The notes: generated by a model from the sequence alone, not told the origin. Positions 25,291-33,752 are shown, counted from the first letter of the stretch. The stretch is DNA of 64,000 nucleotides from an uncultured Acetatifactor sp. (GCA_934433135.1 CAKRZO010000016.1:21772-85771), one strand, 5' to 3'. Made by a program: numbers and translations.

Positions 25291-25343
25291 ATGGATTATC
25301 CATGTACTCTATGGATTATCCATGGTTTTTATGGATTATTCAT
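25291..25343. repeat. Three phased 13-bp palindromes between the two PBP genes
   Basis: ATGGATTATCCAT at 25291-25303 and 25311-25323 and ATGGATTATTCAT at 25331-25343, start to start exactly 20 bases. Each is a 6-1-6 inverted repeat. The third overlaps the last codons and stop of the upstream PBP gene. Exact two-turn phasing suggests protein binding sites or a recent short duplication. Confidence 0.8.
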
Positions 25344-27557
25344 AGTATCCGGCACGGCCTGGTAGTCTTCGCCGATCACCTCTCCTGTTTCCGGATCCAG
25401 CAAAGTTCCGGTCTCCGGATCCTTACGGTATCCGGTTTCCGGATCGATGGGAAAGTTCATCCATGCCGGCTGTGTTTCTTCTCCGGTAGGGATATTCTCC
25501 TCCGGTGAAGTTGTATTTTCACTTTCCTCCGGAAGCTTTCCATACTGGTTGGTAATCTGCAGCTGTCTTTCTTCCAGTTCTTTTATTTCCTCATCCGACA
25601 ATTCCTCTGTCATAAAAATCTGAAGATACGGCAGTACCTCCGTCAGAACATTACGTACGATTTCCGCCGCCTTGGACGCCTGGTCCTGCTTGGCATCATT
25701 TAACCGGTCAATAACCACATAAATTGCAATCTGCGGATCATCGGAGGGTGCAAAACCCATAAAGGATACTACGTATTCTTTGTTGCCCCGGGGAAGGGTC
25801 TGTGCCGTTCCGGTTTTCCCGCCGATGGAATAGCCTGCCGGTCTGGCCTTTTTTCCGGTTCTCTGAGGAATGTACTCCGCCATAACGGTTGCTTTACAGT
25901 ACTGTCTGATTTTTTCAGACGTTGTCTGGGAGACCACCTGTTTTAACACTCTGGGCGCTATGGTTTTTACGGTAGCGCCCCCGGCATCCGTTATTTTGCT
26001 TACCATATGCGGTTCATAATAATACCCGCCGTTGATAAGCGCACTGAAACCGGTAATCATCTGAATCATAGTAACATTGAAGCCCTGACCGAAAGTGCTG
26101 ACTGCCAGATCGGATTCCTTCATCTGATCCGCCGGGAAAAGCAGCCCCGCCGTCCTGGCCTCTCCCGCCAGATCGATGTTGGTTTTCAGTCCGAAATTGA
26201 AAATCTGCTGAAAGGTTCCGAACCGTTCAGCCCCCAGAGCTTCTCCGATATGCATTAATGCCACATTACAGGAACGGGCAATGGCAGACTCCACGGTGAT
26301 AGCGCCTTCTCCGTAGCGGACATGGCAATTGATCCGGTGTCCGCCCTTCATCAGATACCCATTACATTGGTAAACTTCATTTCCCGTAATCGCTCCGGTC
26401 TCCAGTGCCGCTGCTACCGTAAAAGGCTTGGCAACCGATCCCGGCTCATAAGTATCGGAAATACAGAAATTTTTCCACAAGGCATTCAGATTCAAATAGA
26501 GCTGTTCCTGTGTCATGTTCTGCACAAGACTTTCATTGATAATGGTATCCGTCTTATGGATTTCCGTATAGCCGTTGCTGTTTACCACTTCCTCAACCAT
26601 ATTCATGCCGTACATGGCACTGTAATCTCTGGGATTGTTCAGGTCATAATCCGGATAAGAAGCCATCCCCAGAATGGCTCCGGTGTTCACATCCTGAATA
26701 ATGCAGCCTACATTTTCCGCGCCGTTACCTTCCCGGTAACTGTTCTGATACTGCTCATTGAACTGCTTTAAATATTTTTCCACAATGCCCTGCACCGTAA
26801 CATCAATGGTACTCTGAATCGTATAGCCGTCTACTGCCGGCTTCACGGTTCGTTCCAGTTCGGAATCCGTATTCAGATAACCATATTCCCGCCCCGTAGT
26901 GCCGTTTAACGTATCATTATAATATTCTTCCAGTCCGTATGTTCCGGTATTATCCTTACCGGTAAAACCGATTACATCACTTGCCAGACTGCCGTTGGGA
27001 TACTTTCTTTTGTATTCCTCTTCAAACCAGACACCCTTGATCAGCGGATTTTCCTCCATTTCCGTCTGAAAACCGCTGATCTGATCATAAGTCAGTTGTT
27101 TTAGCCAGACTTTCCAGGCGGATGTCTGATTGGCCATAATGTATTCCCTGACTGCCGTAATATCCAAATCAAAATATTTTTCCAGCGCCTGCATCGTCGG
27201 CTCAAAACATTTGAAATTGCCTTCTTTGTCCTTGGCGCTTAGCATAACCTTGGCATCGGTTACCAGATTATATACCTTTTCGCTGGTAGCCAGCTTAATT
27301 CCGTTGGCATCCAGAATATCACCTCTACGGTACGGCAATACCGTACTGTCATATTTTTGCTGGGACAGCGCCTCTTTTTCATACTGCACTCCCTTATTCC
27401 TGGTAATCCAGATTAATCTTACGCTTAATCCGGCAAAAGCCAGTAGTACAAAAATATAGAGTACCACCAGCTTCTTCTGCATTTTGATCGTAAATTTTCT
27501 TTCCTTTTTTTCTCTGACAGGCTCCTGCCCCAGTTGTCTTCCTCTCAATGCTTCCAT
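25329..27557 (-). CDS. Class B penicillin-binding protein (FtsI/PBP2-like) with DPETG repeats
   Basis: A 742-residue PBP with a membrane segment near residues 28-50, RRGDILDANGIKLA near 77, the serine box EPGSVAKPF near 385, SCN near 445 and GGKTGTAQT near 595, all intact. After the transpeptidase domain comes an acidic, Pro/Glu-rich tail ending in three 8-residue DPETG units (about 705-728). It lies in the mraZ-rsmH-ftsL cluster, so it is the best candidate for the division transpeptidase. ATG 27557 touches its ribosome site; TTG 27548, nine bases after AGGAG, is a plausible alternative start. Confidence 0.92.
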   Translation of the reverse strand: MEALRGRQLGQEPVREKKERKFTIKMQKKLVVLYIFVLLAFAGLSVRLIWITRNKGVQYEKEALSQQKYDSTVLPYRRGDILDANGIKLATSEKVYNLVTDAKVMLSAKDKEGNFKCFEPTMQALEKYFDLDITAVREYIMANQTSAWKVWLKQLTYDQISGFQTEMEENPLIKGVWFEEEYKRKYPNGSLASDVIGFTGKDNTGTYGLEEYYNDTLNGTTGREYGYLNTDSELERTVKPAVDGYTIQSTIDVTVQGIVEKYLKQFNEQYQNSYREGNGAENVGCIIQDVNTGAILGMASYPDYDLNNPRDYSAMYGMNMVEEVVNSNGYTEIHKTDTIINESLVQNMTQEQLYLNLNALWKNFCISDTYEPGSVAKPFTVAAALETGAITGNEVYQCNGYLMKGGHRINCHVRYGEGAITVESAIARSCNVALMHIGEALGAERFGTFQQIFNFGLKTNIDLAGEARTAGLLFPADQMKESDLAVSTFGQGFNVTMIQMITGFSALINGGYYYEPHMVSKITDAGGATVKTIAPRVLKQVVSQTTSEKIRQYCKATVMAEYIPQRTGKKARPAGYSIGGKTGTAQTLPRGNKEYVVSFMGFAPSDDPQIAIYVVIDRLNDAKQDQASKAAEIVRNVLTEVLPYLQIFMTEELSDEEIKELEERQLQITNQYGKLPEESENTTSPEENIPTGEETQPAWMNFPIDPETGYRKDPETGTLLDPETGEVIGEDYQAVPDTMNNP

Positions 27558-27579
27558 CTCCTACCATCTTTGCAAAACT

Positions 27580-28008
27580 TTAATCCGCTCGCCTGAAATA
27601 GTCGTTTCCTTCTTTTTCATACGTCTGAATCTGCCCTTCGGAAGCATATACCATTCCCAGTTCTCCGATTGCAATCCGCTTAATTTCTTCCAGGTCAAGT
27701 CTGCTTTCAATCCGGTTAAGCGTCTCATCATTTGCAATTTTCAAACTGTTATATTCACTCTTTTTCTGCGCAATCTGCTGCGTCATCCTTGTAACAGACG
27801 ATTGCAGCTGTATGTAGCTGATCAGCACAACTGCAGCGGTGCACAAAGCAGCCGTCAGAAAAAGCACGTATCCTGCGCTCATGTGATGTGCTTTTTCTCT
27901 GTTTTTTCTAGTCGCATGACTTAATTTCCGAACCTGTCCGTTCTCTTCCGGCCTTAATGGCAGTTCCAGCTGATATGCATTTGTTCCGTATATATATTTC
28001 TGTGCCAC
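27580..28008 (-). CDS. ftsL: FtsL-like cell division protein
   Basis: A 142-residue protein with a basic cytoplasmic N-terminus, one membrane segment (about residues 45-66, GYVLFLTAALCTAAVVLI) and a coiled-coil stretch (TRMTQQIAQKKSEYNSLKIA). It has the size and layout of FtsL/DivIC and sits between rsmH and the PBP, the normal ftsL place. FtsL assembles with FtsQ and FtsB to activate septal synthesis. A GTG at 28008 eight bases after AGAAGG is preferred to a GTG seven codons earlier. Confidence 0.85.
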   Translation of the reverse strand: MAQKYIYGTNAYQLELPLRPEENGQVRKLSHATRKNREKAHHMSAGYVLFLTAALCTAAVVLISYIQLQSSVTRMTQQIAQKKSEYNSLKIANDETLNRIESRLDLEEIKRIAIGELGMVYASEGQIQTYEKEGNDYFRRAD

Positions 28009-28051
28009 GATTGATTCCTTCTTTCCCACGATTCTGATATGATTTTTATAT

Positions 28052-28201
28052 GTAACAGTTCAGACAATCCTTCTTGTGGACAGATTTCATGCTTGCATGA
28101 AAGTCTGTCTGCATGAATGATTGAGCTTAGCGACAAGTAGCTGCGAAGCAGCGGAAAGCGCTGAAAGCGCGGTTTTGCGAATGGCGCGACTGAACGGTTA
28201 C
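28052..28201 (+). repeat. Dispersed inverted-repeat element, copy A3 (150 bp)
   Basis: Bounded by GTAACAGTTCAG (28052-28063) and CTGAACGGTTAC (28190-28201), a 12-base terminal inverted repeat. Inside are ACAGATTTCATGC/GCATGAAAGTCTGT, CTGCGAAGCAG and CGCTGAAAGCGCGG followed by GCGAATGGCGCG. It lies between rsmH and ftsL inside the division operon. Confidence 0.88.
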
Positions 28202-28231
28202 TTTTATACGATTCGTTCTGTATTTCCGACA

Positions 28232-29176
28232 CTAATCTTCCTTGTCGTTCTGTTTTTCAAACACCCGAAGTTTCGCACTTTTGGATCGGCTGTTCTCTTC
28301 CAGTTCTTTTGCGGAAGGCAGAATCGGTTTGCGTGTAATGACTCTGCCAAGCGGCTTTTTGCCGCAGACACATACCGGAAATTCCGGCGGACAGGTACAG
28401 GGATTTTCCGCTGTCTTAAAGGCGCTCTTTACAATCCGGTCTTCCAGGGAATGGAATGTAATGATACAGAGCCTTCCTCCGGGATTCAGCAGTCCGATCA
28501 TATCCTGCAGGGAATTTTTAAGTACTTCCAGCTCTCTGTTGCATTCAATCCGAATCGCCTGGAAGGTCTGCTTGGACGGATGTCCGTTCTGCCTCATTTT
28601 GGCGGGAATTGCTGCCTTGATAATGTCATTCAGTTCAAACGTCGTCTGAATCGGCGCTATTTCCCGTGCTTTTACAATGTGCTTTGCAATGTTCTTCGCA
28701 AAAGGATCTTCCCCGTAATCACGAATAATCCGGTATAGCTCCATCTCCGGATATTCATTGACAATCTGCTGTGCCGTCAGTTTTTGTCTGGTATCCATTC
28801 TCATATCCAAAGGAGCATCGTACCGATAGGAAAATCCTCTCTCCTCCGTATCCAGCTGATAGGAAGACACCCCCAGATCCAGGACAATTCCGTCTGCTTT
28901 GGTGATCCCGTTTTGTGCGAGTGCGTTTTTCATATTGCAGTAGTTATCCCGCAATATCGTTACTTTCTCTTTAAAAGGCTTAAGTCTCTCTTTTGCAGCT
29001 TCAATGGCTTCTCCATCCTGATCAATTCCGAACAGGTGTCCGGTTTTCAATCTTTTGCAGATCTGAGAGGCATGTCCGGCTCCTCCCAGCGTGCCGTCCA
29101 CGTAGATACCGTCCGGTTTGATCTTCAATTCTTCTATTGTCTCATCCAACATTACGGAATAATGTTTAAATTCCAT
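28232..29176 (-). CDS. rsmH: 16S rRNA (cytosine1402-N4)-methyltransferase
   Basis: A 314-residue SAM methyltransferase. It starts MEFKHYSVMLDETIEEL, has the SAM loop VDGTLGGAGHASQI near residue 27, LDLGVSSYQLD near 103, and the late CIITFHSLEDRIVK near 240. It methylates C1402 in the decoding centre. It follows mraZ by 98 bases at the head of the division cluster and is expected to be co-transcribed from the mraZ promoter. Confidence 0.97.
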   Translation of the reverse strand: MEFKHYSVMLDETIEELKIKPDGIYVDGTLGGAGHASQICKRLKTGHLFGIDQDGEAIEAAKERLKPFKEKVTILRDNYCNMKNALAQNGITKADGIVLDLGVSSYQLDTEERGFSYRYDAPLDMRMDTRQKLTAQQIVNEYPEMELYRIIRDYGEDPFAKNIAKHIVKAREIAPIQTTFELNDIIKAAIPAKMRQNGHPSKQTFQAIRIECNRELEVLKNSLQDMIGLLNPGGRLCIITFHSLEDRIVKSAFKTAENPCTCPPEFPVCVCGKKPLGRVITRKPILPSAKELEENSRSKSAKLRVFEKQNDKED

Positions 29177-29274
29177 CCGGTATCCTTTCCGGCAGCTTCC
29201 TTTCTCCTGCCTGTTTTTCTGTATCTTTCCCGAATGCTGCCATCCGGGCGCTTTGTTTATCCGATCTTTGTTTA

Positions 29275-29700
29275 TCAGATTGTAAGTCCTAAGTTCCTCA
29301 TTCCGGAAGTGATCCGCTTCATATCCACCTGCATATTCTTTTCATCCCAGGTCTGCTTGTCCCAAATCTCAATGCGGCTTCCTACACCGGCAAGAATGAC
29401 ATCTTTTTCCAATCCGGCAAATTCTCTTAAGTTCGCCGGCAAAAGAATTCTTCCCTGCTTGTCCAGTTCCACGGTAATGGCTCCGGCTAAGAAAAAACGG
29501 GCAAATTCTCTTGCATCATCGTCAATAATCGGCAGTGAAGTCAGTTTCTGTGCAAAAGCGTTCCAATCTTCGTTCGCATACACAAACAGACAGCTGTCCA
29601 ATCCCTTGGTCACCACGAATTCCTCTCCGAGAACTTCGCGATACCTGGTAGGAATTATCAACCTGCCTTTCGCATCGACCGTATGATTGTACTGACTCAT
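29275..29700 (-). CDS. mraZ: Transcriptional regulator MraZ
   Basis: A 141-residue protein with two SpoVT/AbrB-type half domains: MSQYNHTVDAKGRLIIPTRY at the start and VELDKQGRILLPANLREFAG in the middle (residues 77-96). MraZ binds repeats in its own promoter and controls the division and cell-wall cluster. ATG 29700 is chosen because it matches the family start; an upstream GTG five codons earlier is possible. Four operator repeats lie upstream. Confidence 0.95.
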   Translation of the reverse strand: MSQYNHTVDAKGRLIIPTRYREVLGEEFVVTKGLDSCLFVYANEDWNAFAQKLTSLPIIDDDAREFARFFLAGAITVELDKQGRILLPANLREFAGLEKDVILAGVGSRIEIWDKQTWDEKNMQVDMKRITSGMRNLGLTI

Positions 29701-29799
29701 GAACACCGCAATCACCGCCTGCCTGTAAGTATCTTTTCTCTGTTATCTATCGGAAAAGGGACTTTTTGCTTTATGGATTTCGAAAATGGGATTTTTGCC

Positions 29800-29835
29800 C
29801 CACTTGGTACCACTTCACACCACTTTTCACCACTT
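29800..29835 (-). promoter_or_regulatory. MraZ operator: four repeats at 10-bp spacing
   Basis: On the minus strand AAGTGG occurs four times at exact 10-base intervals (plus-strand CCACTT starting 29800, 29810, 29820, 29830). MraZ is known to bind short tandem repeats of this period next to its own promoter. The array begins just downstream of the -10 element. Confidence 0.85.
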
Positions 29836-29842
29836 CTCCTTG

Positions 29843-29871
29843 ATTTTATACTATTTTCCTCCATTTTGCAA
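29843..29871 (-). promoter_or_regulatory. Sigma-A promoter of mraZ and the division cluster
   Basis: TTGCAA (29866-29871) and TAAAAT (29843-29848), spacer 17 bases, immediately upstream of the four MraZ repeats. Confidence 0.8.
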
Positions 29872-29941
29872 GTAATTCTTAAAAAAAAGATGGATAAACT
29901 TACAAGAATCTATTCATGAAAAAAGGGTTAAAGCAAAACTC

Positions 29942-30028
29942 CGGGCAGGCTCATGGGGTTCCATTCGGGGGACGCTCTCGCTCAATTAAAAACGCCGACC
30001 CTCATTGGAATCCCCATGAGTCTGCCCT
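29942..30028. repeat. Long-stem inverted repeat (family D, copy D1)
   Basis: Arms GGGCAGGCTCATGGGGTTCC (29943-29962) and GGAATCCCCATGAGTCTGCC (30007-30026) pair over about 21 bases around a 43-base loop. CGGGCAGGCTCATGGG recurs at 63795-63810. The rest of the 29872-30097 gap shows no coding potential. Confidence 0.75.
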
Positions 30029-30097
30029 TAGTATTCTCCGATTATTTACTGTTAATAAACTCATAGCACTTCATAAGTTTATTCTTAAAAAAAGTAT

Positions 30098-30158
30098 AGA
30101 AAAAAGACCTCTTGCCTGTCGTCTGCATGTGTATGCAGGCAACGGACAAAAGGTCTTA
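30098..30158 (-). terminator. Terminator after lgt
   Basis: Minus-strand stem AAGACCT / AGGTCTT enclosing further pairing (TGCCTGCAT/ATGCAG), followed by six T. It lies 18 bases after the lgt stop. Confidence 0.88.
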
Positions 30159-30175
30159 AGGTTCTCTGTATTATT

Positions 30176-31063
30176 CTATTGTTTCTGTGTCTCCTGTGCT
30201 TTTCCTTTGCATTTTTTTATGGCAATAAAATGCATAATCAGGGCAAAGATCACCAGTATCAGTGACAGTACCTGGGAAACAGCAATCTGTGTACCCGGCA
30301 GGTACAGCTGATCGGTACGGATTCCTTCGATAACGAACCGCCCCAGTCCGTATCCTCCCAGATAAAGCAGTACAACCTCGCCATGGTATTTCTTTTTCTT
30401 AATCAGAACCATCAATAAAACAAAAATCAGCAGATTCCAGCAGGATTCATAAAGAAACGTAGGATGTACCTGAATATAATTGGTACCTTCGGCGATATGT
30501 GCGGCAATTTTTTCCGAAATATCACTTTTACGCACTGCCTCTATCGGCAGGCGCATGGCAAGCAGACTATCCGTGTATTCCCCGAATACTTCCCGGTTCA
30601 TAAAATTGCCCCATCTTCCGATAGCCTGTCCCAAAATCAATCCCGGCACTGCCGTATCCAAAAGTTCCAGCGGATTTTTCTTTTTGATTTTCGCAAAGAT
30701 AAATACCGTAAGAAAGCCTGCGATCACGCCGCCGTATATAGCCATTCCGCCGTTCCTGGTGTGGAAAATCTCCAGCAGGTTGTCCTTATAATAGTCCCAG
30801 GCAAAAATCACGTAATAGATCCTGGCTCCTATTACAGAGAAAATAATAGCATAAATCGCCAGATCCCAGTATAGATCCGGATTCTGCCCGGTTCTTTTGG
30901 CGTTTTTTACTGCGACTAAAAGCCCTGCCAGTACCCCGATGCCGATAATTACACCATAGTATGCAATCTCGAATCCGAATACGGAAAAGCTTTTCGGAAT
31001 ATTTTTTAAATAAATACCCAGATGCGGAAATGCAATATCCGCCGCATTCATCATATCCTGCAT
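30176..31063 (-). CDS. lgt: Prolipoprotein diacylglyceryl transferase
   Basis: A 295-residue membrane enzyme with about seven hydrophobic segments. The Lgt signature GRWGNFMNREVFG is near residue 150; FHTRNGGMAIYGGVIAG near 100 and YESCWNLLIF near 215 also match. It attaches diacylglycerol to the lipobox cysteine of prelipoproteins, such as the lipoprotein at 2484-3257. Several in-frame ATGs lie between 31108 and 31051; 31063 is chosen as a compromise and the true start could be a few codons either side. Confidence 0.95.
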   Translation of the reverse strand: MQDMMNAADIAFPHLGIYLKNIPKSFSVFGFEIAYYGVIIGIGVLAGLLVAVKNAKRTGQNPDLYWDLAIYAIIFSVIGARIYYVIFAWDYYKDNLLEIFHTRNGGMAIYGGVIAGFLTVFIFAKIKKKNPLELLDTAVPGLILGQAIGRWGNFMNREVFGEYTDSLLAMRLPIEAVRKSDISEKIAAHIAEGTNYIQVHPTFLYESCWNLLIFVLLMVLIKKKKYHGEVVLLYLGGYGLGRFVIEGIRTDQLYLPGTQIAVSQVLSLILVIFALIMHFIAIKKCKGKAQETQKQ

Positions 31064-31128
31064 AGTCTGTACCATCCTTACTTTTCTCTTTTCCTTATGC
31101 GGATTCACGCGCGGTTCCGCATTCCGGC

Positions 31129-32226
31129 TTATACGTTAAAACGGAACAGGATAACATCTCCGTCTTTTACCACATAATCCTTGCCTTCCATCCCTACCAG
31201 GCCTTTTTCTCTGGCAGCGGACAGAGAACCGCACTCCAGAAGATCCTTGTACCCAACCACTTCCGCTTTGATAAATCCTCTTTCAAAATCGGAGTGAATC
31301 TTGCCGGCCGCCTGGGGCGCTTTGGTTCCTTCTTTGATGGTCCATGCTCTGGATTCATCTTCTCCGGCGGTCAAGTAGCTGATCAGTCCCAACAGATGAT
31401 AACTTGCCCGGATCAGTTTTTCCAAACCGGACTCCTTTAATCCCAGATCTTCCAGGAACATGGCTTTTTCATCCTCATCCAGCTCTGCAATTTCCTGTTC
31501 GATCTGCGCACAGATAACAAATACTTCACTATTTTCTTTGGCTGCGAACTCCCGGACTTTTCCTACATAGGCATTGGAAGCGCCGTCATCGGCCAGATCT
31601 TCTTCGCCCACATTCGCTGCATAAATAACCGGTTTTGCCGTAAGCAGGTTATAGGATTTAAACAGTTCCTGTTCATCTTCATCTTCCACGATGAGGCTCT
31701 TGGCCATCTTTCCGCTTTCCAGATGTTCCTTGATCCGCTCCAGAAGATCCAGCTCCTTTGCCAGCGTCTTATCCATTCTGGCACCCTTTGCCACTTTGGC
31801 AATCCTTCTTTCCAGAATCTCCAGATCCGAAAAAATCAGTTCAAAATTAATCGTCTCAATATCCCTTAACGGATTCACACTGCCGTCCACATGAATGACA
31901 TTCGGATCATCAAAACAGCGGACTACATGTACGATTGCGTCCACCTCCCGGATGTTGCTTAAAAACTGGTTGCCCAGCCCTTCTCCCTTGGAAGCTCCTT
32001 TTACCAGACCTGCAATATCTACGAATTCGATAACGGCAGGCGTCACCTTTTTGGAATGATACAATTCGCCCAAAAGCCGGATTCTCTCATCCGGAACCGC
32101 TACGATTCCCACATTCGGATCAATTGTACAAAAAGGATAATTGGCGGATTCCGCTCCTGCCTTTGTCAGGGAATTAAACAATGTACTCTTTCCCACATTC
32201 GGCAAACCGATTATGCCCAACTTCAT
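31129..32226 (-). CDS. ychF: Redox-regulated ATPase YchF (OLA1 family)
   Basis: A 365-residue TRAFAC-class NTPase: P-loop GLPNVGKSTLFNSLTKAG at residue 6, CTIDPNVGIV near 35, DIAGLVKGASKGEGLGNQFL near 68, NVGEEDLAD replacing the usual NKxD, and a C-terminal TGS domain with KEGTKAPQAAGKIHSDFERG. YchF binds ribosomes and hydrolyses ATP rather than GTP. Upstream has only a modest AGAG site. It precedes lgt by 20 bases. Confidence 0.96.
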   Translation of the reverse strand: MKLGIIGLPNVGKSTLFNSLTKAGAESANYPFCTIDPNVGIVAVPDERIRLLGELYHSKKVTPAVIEFVDIAGLVKGASKGEGLGNQFLSNIREVDAIVHVVRCFDDPNVIHVDGSVNPLRDIETINFELIFSDLEILERRIAKVAKGARMDKTLAKELDLLERIKEHLESGKMAKSLIVEDEDEQELFKSYNLLTAKPVIYAANVGEEDLADDGASNAYVGKVREFAAKENSEVFVICAQIEQEIAELDEDEKAMFLEDLGLKESGLEKLIRASYHLLGLISYLTAGEDESRAWTIKEGTKAPQAAGKIHSDFERGFIKAEVVGYKDLLECGSLSAAREKGLVGMEGKDYVVKDGDVILFRFNV

Positions 32227-32338
32227 TTTCTCTTAACCTGTTCGAAAACACTCTGCTTCAGGGCATTTTCGCCTTCCTATGTTTTTGCCAGTTTATTATA
32301 GCATATGTCTTGACATTTTAAAACCACATTTTTTAAAT

Positions 32339-32722
32339 TCAAATATCCCTTCGTGTACCATCCTCATGAAACGTCTTTTTCAGTGCAGCTTCTGTCGGAA
32401 AGATAGAAGCAATCAATACAACGATCTGGATCGTACAAAGCACGAGCCCGACCGTTCCGATTACCTCTTCACCGCTGCGAAAGAACGAGATTTGCACCAC
32501 AACGGTGAGAAGCAGCATGATACAGCCGATTTTATACCAAAGTCTTCCGCAATAATTATGGGCAAATTTCCAGGTATCCATATTTTTCATGGATCGTCTT
32601 GTTCGATATCCATAGACACTGTTGATCTTCTGGGGACAATGCTTCCACATCATTCTTCCTGCGATAAGCATGATAACAGGGACGATCAAATTGCATATAA
32701 ATAGAAACCACCAAAACCACAT
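32339..32722 (-). CDS. SdpI-like membrane protein
   Basis: A 127-residue protein with three hydrophobic segments and the SdpI-family core INSVYGYRTRRSMKNMDTW followed by FAHNYCGRLW (residues about 34-63). In Bacillus, SdpI is an immunity protein against the SdpC toxin, but most short homologues have unknown roles and no toxin gene is nearby. The frame opens three codons earlier, but the GGAGG touches that ATG, so the ATG at 32722, nine bases after GGAGG, is chosen. It follows the DUF975 gene by 15 bases. Confidence 0.75.
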   Translation of the reverse strand: MWFWWFLFICNLIVPVIMLIAGRMMWKHCPQKINSVYGYRTRRSMKNMDTWKFAHNYCGRLWYKIGCIMLLLTVVVQISFFRSGEEVIGTVGLVLCTIQIVVLIASIFPTEAALKKTFHEDGTRRDI

Positions 32723-32737
32723 AAAAGCCATCCTCCA

Positions 32738-33451
32738 CTACGAAATTTCCTTATAAAATGCTGCCGTCGCCGCCTGCTGATACGGTCTCAGCCACAAATT
32801 GCCGATCCCGAAGGTAAATGCGCAAAGAATCACCCAGCCGATAAAGCTAAGCTGCAGGCAAAACAGTCTGAAGCGGTTTCCCGACATCATCTGCTTGGAC
32901 CGTTCAATTGCCTCACTTGCCGTAAGTTCCGGATGCTCCGCTAAAATGTAACCTGTCATGGCATAACTGTAACTTGCAATAATACCCGGAACAACAAGCA
33001 ATAATGACCATAACAGAATATACAGTCCCTTCAGAAATCTGGTCGCTGCTGTTGTCTTCCAGTTATAAAAATAGGAAAACAAGGAACCGACCGCGGCATC
33101 CTCTTCGCTCAAAAGCTTCAAATTGAATCCGGCATAACCTGTCTCAATTACACTCCCAAAAATAAAATAAAGAATTGCCAGAAGAATCACCGCAATGGTA
33201 ATATAGACGGCTCCTGCTGCCAGGATTCTGCCAAATGCATTTTGAAATCCGTTACCGGAAGAAAAAACCGGTTGACCGGCCACGCTGACACTGAAATTTC
33301 CTTCCGTTATGTTCCAGTTCCACCTTATTCCGCTTCCATCAACGCTCACTCCGCCTAATAAAAAAGCGATCAGACCGGCAATTACGGCAACCGCCCAGTT
33401 TCCGCGCAGTGCCTCTCTTGCATCCAACCGAAAATCCGCTGCTGACTTCAT
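32738..33451 (-). CDS. DUF975 family membrane protein
   Basis: A 237-residue protein starting MKSAADFRLDAREALRGNW, the DUF975 hallmark, with about five membrane segments and the conserved AEHPELTASEAIERSKQMM stretch near residue 180. The function is unknown. GGAGGGAACGAT precedes ATG 33451; the open frame upstream of it is non-homologous. It is probably co-transcribed with the SdpI-like gene. The leader region upstream is rich in secondary structure. Confidence 0.82.
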   Translation of the reverse strand: MKSAADFRLDAREALRGNWAVAVIAGLIAFLLGGVSVDGSGIRWNWNITEGNFSVSVAGQPVFSSGNGFQNAFGRILAAGAVYITIAVILLAILYFIFGSVIETGYAGFNLKLLSEEDAAVGSLFSYFYNWKTTAATRFLKGLYILLWSLLLVVPGIIASYSYAMTGYILAEHPELTASEAIERSKQMMSGNRFRLFCLQLSFIGWVILCAFTFGIGNLWLRPYQQAATAAFYKEIS

Positions 33452-33514
33452 ATCGTTCCCTCCTGTAGGTTTTATAATACACCTTGCTAACTGTTCCTCT
33501 ATTATAGAACAAAT

Positions 33515-33660
33515 TATGCCGGACGTACAGACATTTTTACGCACGTTACAGGAAAAAAACGTGCCGGGCAACATAGCCCGTCGATGTCCGGCGAAGTGAG
33601 AGTTGACTGCATAAAGCAATCGCTGGGCTTAGAGAATCGTTACTTCCTTACGAGTAACGG
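33515..33660 (-). other. Structured leader-like region upstream of DUF975 gene
   Basis: The 300-base gap between rsgA and the DUF975 gene contains several competing stems: CGTTACT/AGTAACG (33638-33659), GCCGG..CCGGC and GGGCTATGTTGCCC followed by a T run, and a distant GCCGGAC/GTCCGGC pair. Such alternatives resemble an attenuated leader RNA. I cannot match it to a known riboswitch class. The remainder of the gap shows nothing recognisable. Confidence 0.35.
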
Positions 33661-33752
33661 TGCCTTTTTCGGTACGGAAATTTTAGTTAGAAAAAGTCAT
33701 TCTTTTTATATTATTTTACATTTTCCATGACAATAATTTTACAGCAGTTTCC

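Noticed and set aside
25291..25343. Three regularly spaced repeats considered as a CRISPR array
   Set aside because: Repeats are only 13 bases with 7-base spacers and no cas genes are near.
33515..33660. Identification as cobalamin, fluoride, glutamine or cyclic-di-GMP riboswitch
   Set aside because: None of the conserved core sequences of these classes could be found on either strand.
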